Positions 52,804-63,985 of a stretch of DNA of 64,000 bases are shown piece after piece. The notes beneath the pieces were generated by a model. It saw nothing but the letters and a program-made list of their open reading frames with translations. It was not told the origin of the DNA and did not search any database. Position 1 is the stretch's first letter, and every line of letters begins with the position of its first letter. The translations under genes were made by a program, and so were the position numbers. The DNA is from Marinobacter excellens HL-55 (GTDB lineage: Bacteria; Pseudomonadota; Gammaproteobacteria; Pseudomonadales; Oleiphilaceae): assembly GCA_001314845.1 (NCBI GenBank), contig LJZQ01000017.1:16054-80053 (forward strand), in the 5' to 3' direction.

Positions 52804-53895
52804 TTATACGTTAAAACGGAAGTGAATAATGTCGCCGTCCTTGACGATGTATTCTTTGCCTTCCAGGCGCCATTTGCCGGCATCTTTGGCACCGGCTTCG
52901 CCGTTGTACTGAACAAAATCGTCGTAGCTGACGATCTCGGCTCGGATGAAGCCGCGTTCGAAATCTGTGTGGATAACGGCTGCAGCCTGAGGCGCAGTGG
53001 CACCGACCCGGACGGTCCAGGCACGGACTTCTTTAACGCCAGCGGTGAAGTAGGTCTGCAAGTCGAGCAAACCGTAGCCGGCGCGGATAACGCGGTCCAG
53101 GCCAGGCTCGTCCATGCCCATTTCATCGAGGAACATGGACTTTTCTTCGTCTTCCAGTTCGGAGATTTCCGCTTCCAGCTTATTGCAGATCGGCACCACC
53201 ACGGCGTTCTCGGCTTCTGCGATTCTGCGCACGGTGTCCAGGTGAGGGTTGTTCTCGAAGCCATCTTCGTTGACGTTGGCGATGTACATGGTGGGCTTGA
53301 CGGTGAGCAGGCACAGTTCACGCACCAGCGCCATCTGGTCTTTGTCCAGATTCATGCTGCGCACCGGCTTGCCCTCGTTCAGCACTGGCAGCAGGCTTTC
53401 AAACATCTCCAGCTGGGCTTTGGCTTCTTTGTCGCCGCTCTTGGCGACACGCTGTACGCGCTTGATGGCTTTCTCGACGGTGTCCAGGTCAGCCAATGCC
53501 AGCTCGGTATTGATCACTTCAATGTCGGAAGCCGGATCGATCTTGTTGGCTACGTGGATGACGTTGCCATCTTCAAAGCAGCGCACCACGTGGGCAATGG
53601 CGTCGGTCTGGCGGATGTTGGCCAGAAACTGGTTGCCCAGGCCTTCGCCCTTGGACGCACCGGCCACCAGGCCGGCAATGTCGACGAATTCCATGGTGGT
53701 GGGCACAACCCGCTGGGGTTTGACGATCTCGGCCAGCTTGGTCAGGCGCGGGTCGGGCATGGCCACAACGCCGGCGTTGGGCTCGATGGTGCAGAACGGG
53801 AAGTTTTCGGCGCCGATGCCGGCCTTGGTCAGTGCGTTAAACAGGGTAGATTTGCCGACGTTGGGAAGGCCGACGATGCCGCAGTTAAATCCCAT
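52804..53895 (-). CDS. ychF: Redox-regulated ATPase YchF (OLA1-type)
   Basis: 363-residue Obg-related P-loop ATPase, same length as E. coli YchF. It associates with ribosomes and stress responses. The P-loop is [11 protein letters not shown]. The G4 position reads NKLE rather than NKxD, the change that gives this family ATP preference. A coiled-coil insertion and a C-terminal TGS domain ([21 protein letters not shown]) follow. ATG 53895 with AGAGG upstream is preferred to 53916. It is followed by pth as usual. Confidence 0.95.
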   Translation of the reverse strand: MGFNCGIVGLPNVGKSTLFNALTKAGIGAENFPFCTIEPNAGVVAMPDPRLTKLAEIVKPQRVVPTTMEFVDIAGLVAGASKGEGLGNQFLANIRQTDAIAHVVRCFEDGNVIHVANKIDPASDIEVINTELALADLDTVEKAIKRVQRVAKSGDKEAKAQLEMFESLLPVLNEGKPVRSMNLDKDQMALVRELCLLTVKPTMYIANVNEDGFENNPHLDTVRRIAEAENAVVVPICNKLEAEISELEDEEKSMFLDEMGMDEPGLDRVIRAGYGLLDLQTYFTAGVKEVRAWTVRVGATAPQAAAVIHTDFERGFIRAEIVSYDDFVQYNGEAGAKDAGKWRLEGKEYIVKDGDIIHFRFNV

Positions 53896-53977
53896 GGAAT
53901 GCCTCTGCTGGAACAAAAAATTTGGGCAGATTATACCGGTGTATCGGTACAGGTGCGAGTAAGGGGTTATGTCTTGC

Positions 53978-54568
53978 TCAAGCGGTGGGCTTGAAGCTGT
54001 GCAGGCGGTTCATGGCGGCCGCGAGTTTACCGTTGGCGGCATCAGGCAGTACCCGCAGGATTTCGTCGATGACGGCGTTCAGTTCTTCGGTTTCCTGCTT
54101 GCCGAGGCGGCCGAGCACATAGCCGGTTACCTTCCGGCTGTCGCCAGGGTGGCCAATGCCGATGCGCAGACGTTGAAACTCGTTGGTGCCCAGGTGGGCA
54201 ATGGTGTCACGCAGGCCGTTGTGGCCACCGTGTCCTCCGCCCTTTTTTAGTTTGGCGGTGCCGGGGGGGATGTCGAGTTCGTCGTGGGCAACCAGAATCT
54301 GTTCGGGGGAAATCTTGAAGAAGTCCGCCAGCGCCTTGATGGCCAGGCCGCTGCGATTCATAAAGGTGCTGGGGTTCAGCAGGTGCAGGTCAAGTCCCTG
54401 CCATTGGATGCGGGCGTAAAGCCCGTGGTACTTCTTTTCGGGGCGGAGCGTCTGGCCCGCAGCGCGGGCCAGAGCTTCGACGAACAGGGCGCCGGCGTTG
54501 TGGCGGGTATTCTCGTAGTCGGCACCGGGGTTACCCAGGCCGACCACCATGACAATATCCTGTGCCAT
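53978..54568 (-). CDS. pth: Peptidyl-tRNA hydrolase
   Basis: 196-residue hydrolase that frees stalled peptides from tRNA. The N-terminal [19 protein letters not shown] carries the catalytic His and the tRNA-contact Asn. The later motifs [19 protein letters not shown] and [12 protein letters not shown] are complete. The start at 54566-54568 gives the standard length. An upstream extension into rplY is unlikely. It is in an rplY-pth-ychF transcript. Confidence 0.96.
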   Translation of the reverse strand: MAQDIVMVVGLGNPGADYENTRHNAGALFVEALARAAGQTLRPEKKYHGLYARIQWQGLDLHLLNPSTFMNRSGLAIKALADFFKISPEQILVAHDELDIPPGTAKLKKGGGHGGHNGLRDTIAHLGTNEFQRLRIGIGHPGDSRKVTGYVLGRLGKQETEELNAVIDEILRVLPDAANGKLAAAMNRLHSFKPTA

Positions 54569-54602
54569 ACGCCAGCGTTCCTCTCCATCAGGACGGGAGT
54601 GA

Positions 54603-55241
54603 TTACTCCTCGCCGCCTTCTTCGCCTTCAGCTTCCTCGGCGTCATCTACCTTGGCACCGCGCGGCTTGTGGATAGCCACAACAGGCAGGTCGTGATCTT
54701 CACCCTGCAGCAGGGCAGCAACACGAACGCCCTTCGGCAGTTTCAGGTCGCTCAGGTGAACTACCTGGTCCATCTCGACAGTGGTCATATCCACTTCGAT
54801 GAACTCGGGCAGGTTCTGCGGCAGACAGATCACTTCAACTTCGTTGATCTGGTGGTTGGCTACGCCGCCCTGAAGTTTGATGGCCGGTGCTGTGTCTTCG
54901 TTGAGGAAGTGCAGCGGTACGTTGACGTGGATCTCGTGGTCCTTGTCAACGCGCAGGAAGTCGGCGTGGGTCAGCAGCGGCTTGTACGGGTGACGCTGCA
55001 GATCCTTCAGGATCACGCTTTCTTTATTGCCGTCCAGCTCGAGGGTCAGAACGTGAGAGAAGAAGGCCTCGTTCTCCAGAGCTTTTTTCAGCTCGTTGTG
55101 CCAGATGGAGATGGAAACAGCTTCTTTATTACCGCCATAAACGATGGCCGGGATTTTCCGTTCCTCACGACGCAGGCGGCGGCTCGCACCTCTCCCCTGA
55201 TCGCCACGAGAAAATGCTTCAATAACAAATTCCTGGGACAT
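54603..55241 (-). CDS. rplY: 50S ribosomal protein L25 (general stress protein CTC type)
   Basis: 212-residue long-form L25, which binds 5S rRNA. The N-terminal L25 domain ([22 protein letters not shown]) is followed by the TL5/CTC-type second domain and an acidic tail ending [14 protein letters not shown] 55241 follows GAGGT at the right distance; a TTG further up is less likely. Confidence 0.95.
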   Translation of the reverse strand: MSQEFVIEAFSRGDQGRGASRRLRREERKIPAIVYGGNKEAVSISIWHNELKKALENEAFFSHVLTLELDGNKESVILKDLQRHPYKPLLTHADFLRVDKDHEIHVNVPLHFLNEDTAPAIKLQGGVANHQINEVEVICLPQNLPEFIEVDMTTVEMDQVVHLSDLKLPKGVRVAALLQGEDHDLPVVAIHKPRGAKVDDAEEAEGEEGGEE

Positions 55242-55339
55242 GATATGTACCTCAATCGTCATCTGAACTGCCCGCGACCAGGCGTTTGAACAGATGATGT
55301 TTTTTGAATAGCCTCAGAATAATTTCTTTGGCTGACTAA

Positions 55340-55371
55340 AAGAGTCGGGAGCCTTGCAGGGCTCCCGACTC
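55340..55371 (-). terminator. Terminator-like hairpin after prs
   Basis: A perfect 12-bp stem GAGTCGGGAGCC/GGCTCCCGACTC with a six-base loop. On the minus strand it is followed by TTTTAG, between prs and rplY. Confidence 0.7.
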
Positions 55372-55431
55372 AGATACTGATACAGCGTTTTTAACTTGCT
55401 GAGTTGTCTGTTTATTTCCGGAAATTCCGGA

Positions 55432-56382
55432 TCAGACGTTCTCAAACATGGCGCTGATGGACTCTTCATTGCTGACGCGGCGAATGGATTCCGCGAGCAG
55501 ACCAGCCATGCTGAGGACGCGGATTCTATCACAATTCTTGGCTTTGTCACCCAGCGGAATGGTGTCGCAGACGATCAGCTCGTCCAGCTCGGACGCGTTG
55601 ATGTTGTCGATGGCCGGGCCGGACAGCACAGGGTGAGTGATGTAGGCCACAACCCGCGCTGCGCCGTGTTCTTTGAGCGCTTTGGCGGCTTTGCACAGAG
55701 TGCCGGCGGTATCGATGATGTCGTCCACCAGGATACAGGTCTTGTCTCGCACGTCGCCGATGATGTGCATAACCTGAGATACGTTGGCCTTCGGGCGACG
55801 CTTATCAATGATAGCAAGGTCGGCGTCATCCAGTCGCTTGGCGACGGCGCGGGCGCGAACAACGCCGCCGACGTCCGGAGAGACTACAACGAAGTTTTCA
55901 AAACGCTGCTTTTCGATGTCTTCAAGCATGACCGGTGTGGCGTAGATGTTGTCAACCGGGATGTCGAAGAAACCCTGAATCTGGTCTGCGTGCAGGTCGA
56001 GGGTGAGCACTCGATCCACGCCGATGCTGGAGATCATGTCGGCCACAACCTTGGCGCTGATGGCTACCCGTGTTGAGCGAACGCGACGATCCTGACGGGC
56101 GTATCCATAATAAGGGATAACGGCGGTGATACGTGTTGCAGAGGCACGGCGAAGTGCGTCGGCCATCACGATCAGTTCCATCAGGTTGTCGTTGGTGGGG
56201 TAGCAGGTGGGCTGGATGATGAAGACATCATGGCCCCGTACATTCTCATCGATCTCGACAGTGGTTTCACCATCGCTGAACCGGCCTACAGTGGCCTGAC
56301 CCATGGGAATATGAAGTTTCTGGGCAATAGCTTTGGCAAGGTCAGGATTGGCGTTGCCAGCGAAAATCATCAATTTGGACAC
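55432..56382 (-). CDS. prs: Ribose-phosphate pyrophosphokinase
   Basis: 316-residue PRPP synthase that transfers pyrophosphate from ATP to ribose 5-phosphate, feeding nucleotide, His, Trp and NAD synthesis. Motifs are [11 protein letters not shown] (metal-binding) and the PRPP loop [17 protein letters not shown] start at 56380-56382, preceded by AAGGA, gives the E. coli-like length; longer starts run through tRNA-Gln. The tRNA and ispE upstream are on the same strand. Confidence 0.95.
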   Translation of the reverse strand: MSKLMIFAGNANPDLAKAIAQKLHIPMGQATVGRFSDGETTVEIDENVRGHDVFIIQPTCYPTNDNLMELIVMADALRRASATRITAVIPYYGYARQDRRVRSTRVAISAKVVADMISSIGVDRVLTLDLHADQIQGFFDIPVDNIYATPVMLEDIEKQRFENFVVVSPDVGGVVRARAVAKRLDDADLAIIDKRRPKANVSQVMHIIGDVRDKTCILVDDIIDTAGTLCKAAKALKEHGAARVVAYITHPVLSGPAIDNINASELDELIVCDTIPLGDKAKNCDRIRVLSMAGLLAESIRRVSNEESISAMFENV

Positions 56383-56434
56383 GATGGAATCCTTCGCGGT
56401 ATCAGCGTTTGATTCAGAAGAAGCAGGAGAAAGG

Positions 56435-56509
56435 TGGCTGGGGTGGCAGGATTCGAACCTGCGCATGACGGGATCAAAACCCGTTGCCTTACCACTTGGC
56501 GACACCCCA
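56435..56509 (-). tRNA. tRNA-Gln (TTG)
   Basis: 75 nt with encoded CCA. On the minus strand it begins TGGGGTGTCGCCAAG, anticodon loop TTTTGAT (anticodon TTG), T-loop GTTCGAATCC, and ends CACCCCAGCCA. It lies between ispE and prs, a common gammaproteobacterial position, and is probably cotranscribed with them. Confidence 0.97.
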
Positions 56510-56528
56510 ATATCGTGCTCTTTTGGCA

Positions 56529-57392
56529 TCATTTTAGCTCTACTAGCTTTGTGTGAAGCGGTGAAATGTTCACCCCTTTAGCTACGAACCCCGTGATGCC
56601 GGAGGGTTTGCTTTCCCAGATAATCCGGGCTGCGGATTCTGTCGGGAAACGTCCAAAAATGCAAGCCCCGGTTCCGGTTAATCTTGCAGGTCCGAATTGT
56701 GAAAGCCATTTCAGGCCTTTTTTAACCTCTGGATAAAGTTCGCAAACTATATCCTGACAGTCGTTTCGGTACCTCGAGGCGTCTCCCTCAAAAGCGGGCG
56801 CTATTTTCATTTTTGGGGTGTCCCTTGTCAACCCTTGTTCTGAAAAAATCTTGCCGGTATTGATTTCGCAGTCGGGTTTCAGCACCACAAACCAGTCCTC
56901 GTGTGGGCTGGATGGGGTCAGAATTTCACCAACCCCTTCACCGAAGGCAGCGCGGCCCCGGACGAACACCGGAACGTCAGCGCCCAGTTGCAGGCCTAGA
57001 TGGGCCAGGGTGTCTTCATCAAGGCTGAGTTGCCAGAGGTGATTCAGTCCGATCAGCGTTGTCGCTGCGTTGGAGCTGCCGCCGCCCAGGCCGCCGCCCA
57101 TGGGTAGGCGTTTGTTGATGTGGATGCTGACGCCTGGCACAGAGCGCCCTGCGGCCTCGGTCAGTAAGCAGGCAGCGCGGATGATCAGGTTGTCTTCATC
57201 GGGCACGCCAGCGACCGGTTGGCTGAGTCGCACGCCGGATTGGCCGGGCGTCAGAGTAAACGTGAGGTCGTCGCCGAAATCGAGAAACTGAAACAGTGTC
57301 TGCAACTCATGGTAGCCATCGGGGCGTTTGCCGACGATGTGCAGGAACAGGTTGAGTTTTGCCGGCGAGGGCAGGGTGATGCGCTTGCTCAC
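56529..57392 (-). CDS. ispE: 4-diphosphocytidyl-2-C-methyl-D-erythritol kinase IspE
   Basis: 287-residue GHMP kinase of the MEP isoprenoid pathway. The N-terminal [29 protein letters not shown] and the ATP loop [17 protein letters not shown] are diagnostic. The C-terminal [10 protein letters not shown] motif is complete. It starts 4 nt after lolB and is usually translated as a unit with it. Confidence 0.96.
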   Translation of the reverse strand: MSKRITLPSPAKLNLFLHIVGKRPDGYHELQTLFQFLDFGDDLTFTLTPGQSGVRLSQPVAGVPDEDNLIIRAACLLTEAAGRSVPGVSIHINKRLPMGGGLGGGSSNAATTLIGLNHLWQLSLDEDTLAHLGLQLGADVPVFVRGRAAFGEGVGEILTPSSPHEDWFVVLKPDCEINTGKIFSEQGLTRDTPKMKIAPAFEGDASRYRNDCQDIVCELYPEVKKGLKWLSQFGPARLTGTGACIFGRFPTESAARIIWESKPSGITGFVAKGVNISPLHTKLVELK

Positions 57393-57396
57393 GTGT

Positions 57397-58023
57397 TCAG
57401 TCCTTGCGGTGCCAGTCGCTGATGACCACGCGCACCCGTTTGTCGTCTTTCAGGGCGGTGATTCGTGCCGGGAGCTGGGGCAGGTCAGTGACAAACGGTT
57501 GCCAGCGGTCGTAGCGGATCTCCCAGCCATTCTGATAGATAATTGCGAGCCGCTTTTGGTCATCGAACAGCAAGCGGAAATCTCCATCTGGCGACGGCAG
57601 GCCGCGTATCCACCAGGTCAGGCTGTCGATCGGCAGCTGCCATCCGGTTGCTGAAAGTACCAGGGTTTCTGGTTCAGAGGATTGGTAAACGTCTCCGTTC
57701 GGCAATTGCAGTTCCAGAAAGCCGGGCACACCGCTCAGACTGGTGCTGCCCATGCCGAGGAATGAGGAAGACAGTGCCAGCTCGTAGTGTTCGCCCTGCT
57801 GTTGCCAGTGGTTGATGACCGCGGTGCCGCTGTCTGAGGGCTGACGCACAGCCAGCTTTCCAGACAGTTGCCAGTAATCGAACTGGCTGAGTGACCGGCT
57901 CTGTTTGGCCCAGTCTGCCGGCGGCTGATCGGTCATGCCTTCTGGGAGTGGTTCAAGCTGGATGGTAGTACAGCCGCCCAGTACCGCGATCAGGAGCAGG
58001 ACGGGGATCAGGTGCTTCAGCAT
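57397..58023 (-). CDS. lolB: Outer-membrane lipoprotein receptor LolB
   Basis: 208-residue lipoprotein that receives lipoproteins from LolA and inserts them into the outer membrane. Lipobox LGGC (Cys18) follows a short signal. The mature part has the lolB-type beta-sheet pattern ([21 protein letters not shown]-like [16 protein letters not shown]). ATG overlaps the stop of the upstream TPR gene as TGATG. Confidence 0.93.
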   Translation of the reverse strand: MLKHLIPVLLLIAVLGGCTTIQLEPLPEGMTDQPPADWAKQSRSLSQFDYWQLSGKLAVRQPSDSGTAVINHWQQQGEHYELALSSSFLGMGSTSLSGVPGFLELQLPNGDVYQSSEPETLVLSATGWQLPIDSLTWWIRGLPSPDGDFRLLFDDQKRLAIIYQNGWEIRYDRWQPFVTDLPQLPARITALKDDKRVRVVISDWHRKD

Positions 58024-59774
58024 CAGAGGTTTCCGTTGCCGGTCAGGCGTTCAATGGTTTCGCGAAGAATCTCGTGGTCCGGTGCCTGGTCCAAGCCCTG
58101 CTCCCAGATAATTCTGGCCTGCTCCTCGTTGCCGGTCACCCACAGGGCTTCGCCATAATGGGCCGCCACCTCAGGATCAGGGTAGGCTGCCCAGGCTTCG
58201 GCAAGGTAGCGCAGGGCGGCATCAGTATCACCCTGGCGGAAACGAACCCAGCCCATGCTGTCCAGAATCGCCGGGTTGCCAGGGTCCAGTGCTAGCGCCT
58301 GTTCAATGTAACTTTGCGCTTCGTCGAGACGTTCAGTGCGAACGGTCAGGATGTATCCCAGGGCGTTCAAAGCCACCGCATTGTCGGGTTGTTGCTCCAG
58401 CACCGTCCTCAGATCCTGCTCTGCCTGCTCGGTATTGCCTAAGGTGTCGTGAAGCATGGCGCGGGCATATCGAACCTGAATGTTCTCGGGAAATGTCTCG
58501 AGCGCTTCGTCTGCAGCGTTCATTGCCTCATCCTGCTGCTCCTGGTCGAGCAGCAGGTTCACTTCAAGAAGCCAGAAGTTCTCAGCCTCGTCGGGATTGG
58601 TCTCTCTCAGGGCCTGAATATTGGCAATAGCGTCGTCCAGTTCACCGGCTTCTGCCTGCAGCTCACTTGCTCTGGCCAGCGCCGGGAAAAAATAGTTGCC
58701 GCTTTCGACGCTGATGTAATAACCGATTGCCTGGGTAGTGTTGCCGGCTTCTTCTTCCAGTCTGCCCAGATAATAATTGGCCTCGTCAATGTGATGTCCT
58801 TGCTCAGCGAGCCTGGTCAGCTCCTCTTTGGCCAGCTCAGGCTGGTTGTTCTCGAGCGCGACCAGGGCGTAAGACAACCGCAGTCCGGGTGTTTCAGGAT
58901 ATCGCCTGACCAGTCGTTCGAACTCGTCCTGAGCCGCTTGCAGCTTGCCTTCGTTGATCAGAATGCGGCCATACAGTGTGCCCAGCTGTCGATTGGCCGG
59001 GTAACGCCGGGTGTTGGTGGTCAGGTAACTGAGCGCTTCGTTCTTCTGGCCGGTCTGGTAGAGAAGGTCGCCCTTGAGAACGATGGCGGGCTGAAAGTCA
59101 GGCTCTTTGTCGAGCACCTGGTCCAGGCGTTCCAGAGCCTGCTCCGGGGTGCCGGTAATTTTCTGAAGCAGGGCGATGCTGTATTCCAGCTCCGGCGTCT
59201 CAGGGTGGCGTGTGGCCAGGCGTTGATACAGGTCGAGCAGCTCCTGCTGCTGCTCGGCTGGCAGGTTGGCCGACATCACCGCCAGGCTGTCAAAATCGGC
59301 ATCCTCACCCTGCTCCATGATTTGCTCCATGTGAAACAGAGCCAATTCAAGATCCTGTCTTTTGACCGCCTGAATGGCCGAAACCCGGTGGGCAAGCAGG
59401 TTGTCCGGGTCAAGCTCCAGCCATAGTTCGGCCAGTTGCAGTTGGGCGTTGTCTGCATTGAGGGTTTGGGCAATGCGCATGGCCCGGGTGATAACGCCCT
59501 CGTCCCTCGATGTTTTGGCCGCTTTCAGGTAGTTCACCAGGGTGACGTCGTAGCGTCCGCGCTGGGCAGCGATTTCGGCCGCGAGCAGCTGATACAAGAC
59601 CTCCGGTTCGAAATCCGCATCGCGCACAACGTTGGCTTCGGGCTGGGTAACGACGTCGACTGTCGGTTTTTCATCGGTCTGCTCCGAGGTGCCAGAGAAG
59701 CTGGCGCAGCCCGGTAAAACGGCGATGCTGAATCCCAGCAGGCAGGTAACCAGATACGGTGCGGATCTTTGCAT
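58023..59774 (-). CDS. TPR-repeat outer-membrane-type lipoprotein
   Basis: 583-residue protein with a lipobox at LPGC (signal MQRSAPYLVTCLLGFSIAVLPGC) and at least ten TPR-like helical repeats. The last repeats contain NALGYILTVRTERLDEAQ and ILDSMGWVRFRQGDTDAALRYL. Such proteins commonly lie upstream of lolB in Pseudomonas and Marinobacter. They are thought to scaffold envelope protein complexes; no enzymatic motif is seen. ATG 59774 with GGGAAG upstream is preferred to 59819. Confidence 0.88.
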   Translation of the reverse strand: MQRSAPYLVTCLLGFSIAVLPGCASFSGTSEQTDEKPTVDVVTQPEANVVRDADFEPEVLYQLLAAEIAAQRGRYDVTLVNYLKAAKTSRDEGVITRAMRIAQTLNADNAQLQLAELWLELDPDNLLAHRVSAIQAVKRQDLELALFHMEQIMEQGEDADFDSLAVMSANLPAEQQQELLDLYQRLATRHPETPELEYSIALLQKITGTPEQALERLDQVLDKEPDFQPAIVLKGDLLYQTGQKNEALSYLTTNTRRYPANRQLGTLYGRILINEGKLQAAQDEFERLVRRYPETPGLRLSYALVALENNQPELAKEELTRLAEQGHHIDEANYYLGRLEEEAGNTTQAIGYYISVESGNYFFPALARASELQAEAGELDDAIANIQALRETNPDEAENFWLLEVNLLLDQEQQDEAMNAADEALETFPENIQVRYARAMLHDTLGNTEQAEQDLRTVLEQQPDNAVALNALGYILTVRTERLDEAQSYIEQALALDPGNPAILDSMGWVRFRQGDTDAALRYLAEAWAAYPDPEVAAHYGEALWVTGNEEQARIIWEQGLDQAPDHEILRETIERLTGNGNL

Positions 59775-59844
59775 GCAACTTCCCGTGTGCTGTCGGCGGA
59801 ACATCAGTGTTAACCACATTATGCCTCAGAATTGAGGCAGATCG

Positions 59845-59873
59845 GGTTACGGCCATGGTCAAGCCCCTATAAT
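59845..59873 (+). promoter_or_regulatory. Candidate hemA promoter
   Basis: A perfect TATAAT at 59868-59873 lies 134 nt before hemA. The paired -35 is weak (GGTTAC, 17-nt spacing). The divergent TPR gene starts within 100 nt on the other side. Confidence 0.4.
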
Positions 59874-60006
59874 GGCATAAGCACCTGAACTTGCCCAACC
59901 TGTCCGCAGTTGCCGAAGTCTCAACGTTTTCGGGTGGCAGGCGCCGACTCACGCCGGTAGAATGACGGTTAATATCCACGACTGGTAAGGGGTTTCTAAC
60001 CTCCAA

Positions 60007-61296
60007 ATGGCATTGCTGACGCTGGGAATCAATCACCGAACCGCACCCGTGGAGATCCGCGAGCGTGTGGCCTTTACGCCGGAGCGGATGGCCGAAGCCT
60101 TCTCTGAACTCCGCGCGGCTTCCGGTGCCAGCGAGGCTGCGATTTTGTCGACCTGTAATCGCACCGAATTGTATCTTGCCGGAGACGATGACTGCGGGGC
60201 CACTGTGTTGCGCTGGCTCGCTGGGTTCCACGAGCTGGACGTGGCCGATCTTGAGAATGTTCTTTACGTGCACCGTGACTCGGATGCTGTCCGTCACATG
60301 ATGCGAGTGGCAGCAGGTCTTGATTCCATGGTGTTGGGAGAGCCCCAGATTTTTGGCCAGCTCAAGGATGCCTACGCTCTGGCTCGTGAGCACGGTGCCA
60401 GCGGATCCTTCCTATCGCGCTTGTTTGAACAGACCTTCTCGGTGGCCAAGCGGGTTCGCACCCAGACTGCCATTGGCGAGAACCCGGTGTCGGTGGCTTA
60501 CGCCTCCGTGAGCATGGCCCACCACATTTTTGCTGACATGTCCCGCAACAAAGCGCTGTTGATTGGCGCGGGAAAAACCATTGAACTGGTGTCCCGACAC
60601 CTGGCAGATGCCGGCGTGCGGGATTTTGTGGTGGCTAACCGCACGCTGGAAAGAGCGCAGGTCCTGGCCGAAGCCCGGGGCGGTAAAGGCATTTTGCTGT
60701 CTGAAATTCCAGATCATCTGGCGGATGTCGACATCATTATTTCCTCAACCGCCAGTCCTCTGCCCATTTTGGGTAAAGGCGCGGTTGAACGGGCACTGAA
60801 AAAACGCAAGCATCGGCCGTATTTCATGGTCGACATTGCCGTACCTCGGGATATCGAGCCAGAGGTGGGCTCGCTGGCGGACGTTTATCTCTACACGGTC
60901 GATGATTTGCGTCAGGTGATTGAAGAGAATATCCGGTCCCGGGAAGGTGCCGCCCGGGAAGCGGAGAACCTGATCACCAGCGGTGTTCAGGAATTTCTCG
61001 ACCAGTTGCGGGCACTGGACGCCGTCTCAACGCTTAAAGTGTTCCGCCAGCGAGCCGAACTGTTGCGTGACATCGAATCTGACAGGGCGCTGCGCGCACT
61101 GCGTAATGGTGCCGATCCGGAAACGGTCCTGCGTAGTCTGGCCCGAGGCCTGACCAATAAATTGCTGCATCAACCTTCTGTGCAGGTTCGCAAAGCCATG
61201 GCCGAGGGCCGTACTGAAGTTACCGATTGCCTGCGGGAGCTGTACCAGCTTGACGCCCTGGAAGCTGACGAGCCCGCCACCACGGAAAAATTATGA
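60007..61296 (+). CDS. hemA: Glutamyl-tRNA reductase
   Basis: 429-residue NADPH enzyme that reduces Glu-tRNA to glutamate-1-semialdehyde, the committed step of C5-pathway tetrapyrrole synthesis. Catalytic Cys50 lies in [11 protein letters not shown]. The substrate loop [16 protein letters not shown], a Rossmann NADPH domain ([16 protein letters not shown]) and the C-terminal dimerisation helices are complete. The stop overlaps the prfA ATG by 4 nt (ATGA). Confidence 0.97.
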   Translation: MALLTLGINHRTAPVEIRERVAFTPERMAEAFSELRAASGASEAAILSTCNRTELYLAGDDDCGATVLRWLAGFHELDVADLENVLYVHRDSDAVRHMMRVAAGLDSMVLGEPQIFGQLKDAYALAREHGASGSFLSRLFEQTFSVAKRVRTQTAIGENPVSVAYASVSMAHHIFADMSRNKALLIGAGKTIELVSRHLADAGVRDFVVANRTLERAQVLAEARGGKGILLSEIPDHLADVDIIISSTASPLPILGKGAVERALKKRKHRPYFMVDIAVPRDIEPEVGSLADVYLYTVDDLRQVIEENIRSREGAAREAENLITSGVQEFLDQLRALDAVSTLKVFRQRAELLRDIESDRALRALRNGADPETVLRSLARGLTNKLLHQPSVQVRKAMAEGRTEVTDCLRELYQLDALEADEPATTEKL

Positions 61297-62381
61297 AGCC
61301 ATCCATTCAGTCCCGCCTTGAACAGCTTGTTGAACGGTTCGAGGAGGTCAACGCGTTGCTGAGTGATGCCTCGGTAATTGCCCATCAGGATAAATTCAGG
61401 GAGCTGTCCCGGGAATTCGCTGAAATCGAGCCGGTGGTCAAAGGCTTTCAGGCCTGGCAGCAGGCTATTGACGACATGGCAGAGGCAAAAGAGCTGGCAA
61501 AGGATGGTGACGCCGACATGCGAGCCATGGCGGAAGACGAGCTTGCCGATGCCCGTGAACGGTCCGAGCATCTGGACGAAGAACTCCAGCGCCTGATGTT
61601 GCCAAAAGACCCTAACGATAAAAAAAACGTCTTTCTGGAAGTGCGCGCCGGCACCGGTGGTGACGAAGCCGCTATTTTTGCCGGTGACCTGTTCAGAATG
61701 TATTCCCGGTTTGCCGAGCGCCAACGCTGGCAAGTGGAAGTGCTGAGCGAAAACGAGGGCGAACACGGCGGCTACAAAGAAGTGATTGCCCGGGTGTCTG
61801 GCGATGGCGTATACGGAGTGCTGAAGTTTGAGTCTGGTGCCCATCGAGTACAACGGGTGCCAGAAACCGAATCTCAAGGCCGTATTCACACATCCGCCTG
61901 CACCGTGGCGGTGATTCCGGAGGCTGACGAAACCGAAGCGGTTGAGATCAATAAGGCCGACTTGCGCATCGACACCTTCCGTGCATCCGGCGCTGGCGGC
62001 CAGCACGTCAACAAAACCGATTCTGCCATTCGTATCACCCACCTGCCGACTGGCATGGTAGTGGAGTGCCAGGAAGAGCGCTCGCAACATAAAAACCGTG
62101 CTAAAGCCATGAGCTTGCTGGCCTCACGCCTGAAGAATGCCGAGCTGGAAAAACAGCAGAAGTCCATGGCGGAAACCCGTAAAAGCCTGGTAGGCAGTGG
62201 CGATCGCTCTGAGCGCATTCGCACCTACAATTTCCCCCAGGGCCGGGTGACCGATCACCGTATCAATCTGACCTTGTACAAGCTCGACGAAGTGATCACC
62301 GGTGATCTGGATGCGGTGGTTTTGCCCCTGCAGCAGGAACATCAGGCCGAGCTGCTGGCTGAATTGGCTCATGATCAGTGA
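61293..62381 (+). CDS. prfA: Peptide chain release factor 1
   Basis: 362-residue RF1 that reads UAA and UAG. The peptidyl-hydrolysis motif GGQ is at residues 235-237 (in [18 protein letters not shown]). The stop-codon recognition loop contains [19 protein letters not shown], with PET taking the place of the PxT motif. It overlaps hemA (4 nt) and prmC (11 nt), forming a tightly coupled operon. Confidence 0.97.
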   Translation: MKPSIQSRLEQLVERFEEVNALLSDASVIAHQDKFRELSREFAEIEPVVKGFQAWQQAIDDMAEAKELAKDGDADMRAMAEDELADARERSEHLDEELQRLMLPKDPNDKKNVFLEVRAGTGGDEAAIFAGDLFRMYSRFAERQRWQVEVLSENEGEHGGYKEVIARVSGDGVYGVLKFESGAHRVQRVPETESQGRIHTSACTVAVIPEADETEAVEINKADLRIDTFRASGAGGQHVNKTDSAIRITHLPTGMVVECQEERSQHKNRAKAMSLLASRLKNAELEKQQKSMAETRKSLVGSGDRSERIRTYNFPQGRVTDHRINLTLYKLDEVITGDLDAVVLPLQQEHQAELLAELAHDQ

Positions 62382-63249
62382 GTCTTCGCTAACCTGTGAG
62401 TCATTGCTGAACCAGGCGGCTGCCCGAATCAAAGGGGATTCGCCGCGATTGGATGCCGAATTGTTGCTGAGCTATGTCACCGGCCTTGGCCGAACCAGCT
62501 TTCGGGCCTGGCCTGAACGGCAAGTTTTGGAGGATCAGGCTCAACAGTTTTTTGAGTTGGTGGCAGAGCGGGTCAGCGGCCAACCCATTGCGTACTTGTT
62601 GGGCCAGCAGGAATTCTGGTCATTGCCCTTGATCGTGAGCGCCTCCACCCTGATTCCCCGGCCGGATACCGAGTGCCTGGTTGAAGCCGCGCTGTCGCTG
62701 GAATTACCTGAGCACGCATTGGTACTGGACTTGGGCACCGGCACCGGTGCCATTGCCCTGGCCCTGGCGAGCGAGCATCCGAACTGGCAGATATGGGCCA
62801 GTGATCGTATTACAGATGCCGTCGAGCTGGCCCGCGGCAACAGTACCGCCCTCGGCTTGCCGATCACGGTGGTGCAAAGTCACTGGTTTGATCAGTTGCC
62901 AGAGGCGCAGTTTGACCTCTTGATCTCCAACCCTCCGTATATTGCTGCCAGTGATCACCACCTTGGCGAAGGTGATGTCCGGTTTGAACCATCCTCGGCC
63001 CTGGTCGCGGGTTACGACGGCCTGGACGACATTCGGCTACTGGTTTCACAAGGTCAGAACTGGCTTAACCAGGGCGGCTGGCTGCTGCTGGAGCATGGTT
63101 ACGATCAGGGCGAAGCGGTCCGGCATTTGTTTGCCCAGACCGGATGGCACAAAATAGAGACCCGCAAAGACTATGGCGGCAACGAAAGAATGACCCTTGC
63201 CCGCAAACCCATCAGCGATGAATCAGCGAGAAAAGCCCATGCTCAGTGA
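62371..63249 (+). CDS. prmC: Release factor glutamine methyltransferase PrmC
   Basis: 292-residue SAM methyltransferase that modifies the GGQ glutamine of release factors, including the product of the gene immediately upstream. The catalytic NPPY motif ([11 protein letters not shown]) and SAM loop [15 protein letters not shown] are intact. ATG 62371 overlaps the prfA end by 11 nt; earlier starts run deep into prfA. Confidence 0.95.
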   Translation: MISESSLTCESLLNQAAARIKGDSPRLDAELLLSYVTGLGRTSFRAWPERQVLEDQAQQFFELVAERVSGQPIAYLLGQQEFWSLPLIVSASTLIPRPDTECLVEAALSLELPEHALVLDLGTGTGAIALALASEHPNWQIWASDRITDAVELARGNSTALGLPITVVQSHWFDQLPEAQFDLLISNPPYIAASDHHLGEGDVRFEPSSALVAGYDGLDDIRLLVSQGQNWLNQGGWLLLEHGYDQGEAVRHLFAQTGWHKIETRKDYGGNERMTLARKPISDESARKAHAQ

Positions 63250-63985
63250 CGAGGAACTGCTCCGATACAGCCGCCAGATCCTGATGCCACGGTTTGATAT
63301 TGCCGGGCAGGAAAAGCTCAAAGCCGCTCGTGTGCTGATTCTGGGTTCCGGTGGCTTGGGTTGCCCGGTGGCGTTGTACCTCGGCGCAGCCGGTATAGGG
63401 CACCTGATGCTGGTGGATGATGACCAGATCGAACTGGCCAATTTGCAGCGGCAGATAGCGTTTGAGCAAAGCTGGCTGGGGGATTCCAAGGCGGAGCGCT
63501 TGGCCGAAAGGGTGCGGGCCATTAACCCCGAGATTACGGTGAATGCCGTAAACCGTCGCGTCGAGGCTGATGACCTCAAGCAGCTGGTAGCGGAGTCTAC
63601 GCTGGTGCTGGACTGCACCGACAACTTCAACACCCGCTTCGCTCTCAACCGGGCCTCGGTCGCCGCTGGCGTGCCGCTGGTCTCCGGCGCGGCCATTCGC
63701 GGCGAAGGCCAGTTGTCGGTTTACGATCCTCGGCAGTCTGAGAGCCCTTGTTACCACTGTTTGTATCCTGAACAGGGCAATGAAGATCTCACCTGCTCTG
63801 AGGCCGGTGTGATCGCGCCGCTGGTCGGTATGATCGGTTCGGCTCAAGCCATGGAAGCCATCAAAGTCATCAGTGGAGTGGGTAAACCTCTGGTCGGTCG
63901 CCTGCTCATTCTGGATGCCTGGCAAATGGAATGGCGGGAAATGAAGCTGGCGAAAGATCCTGATTGTCCGGTGTGCGCCGGTTGA
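63239..63985 (+). CDS. moeB: Molybdopterin-synthase adenylyltransferase MoeB (ThiF/HesA family)
   Basis: 248-residue E1-like adenylyltransferase that activates the C-terminus of MoaD (or a ThiS-like sulfur carrier). The ATP loop LGSGGLGCPVALYLGAAG, metal-site NLQRQIAF and zinc-ribbon cysteine pairs (CYHC and CPVC) are present. Length matches E. coli MoeB (249). ATG 63239 overlaps prmC by 11 nt. The hemA-prfA-prmC-moeB order is common in this group. MoeB versus ThiF cannot be settled from sequence alone. Confidence 0.88.
   Translation: MLSDEELLRYSRQILMPRFDIAGQEKLKAARVLILGSGGLGCPVALYLGAAGIGHLMLVDDDQIELANLQRQIAFEQSWLGDSKAERLAERVRAINPEITVNAVNRRVEADDLKQLVAESTLVLDCTDNFNTRFALNRASVAAGVPLVSGAAIRGEGQLSVYDPRQSESPCYHCLYPEQGNEDLTCSEAGVIAPLVGMIGSAQAMEAIKVISGVGKPLVGRLLILDAWQMEWREMKLAKDPDCPVCAG

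Noticed and set aside
52708..53994. 428-codon open frame on the plus strand over ychF
   Set aside because: Antisense shadow of a motif-complete ATPase; it also runs through the start of the tRNA-Met gene.
58449..59426. 325-codon open frame on the plus strand over the TPR lipoprotein
   Set aside because: Leu/Gln-rich shadow of the repeat helices, with no SD and no family resemblance.
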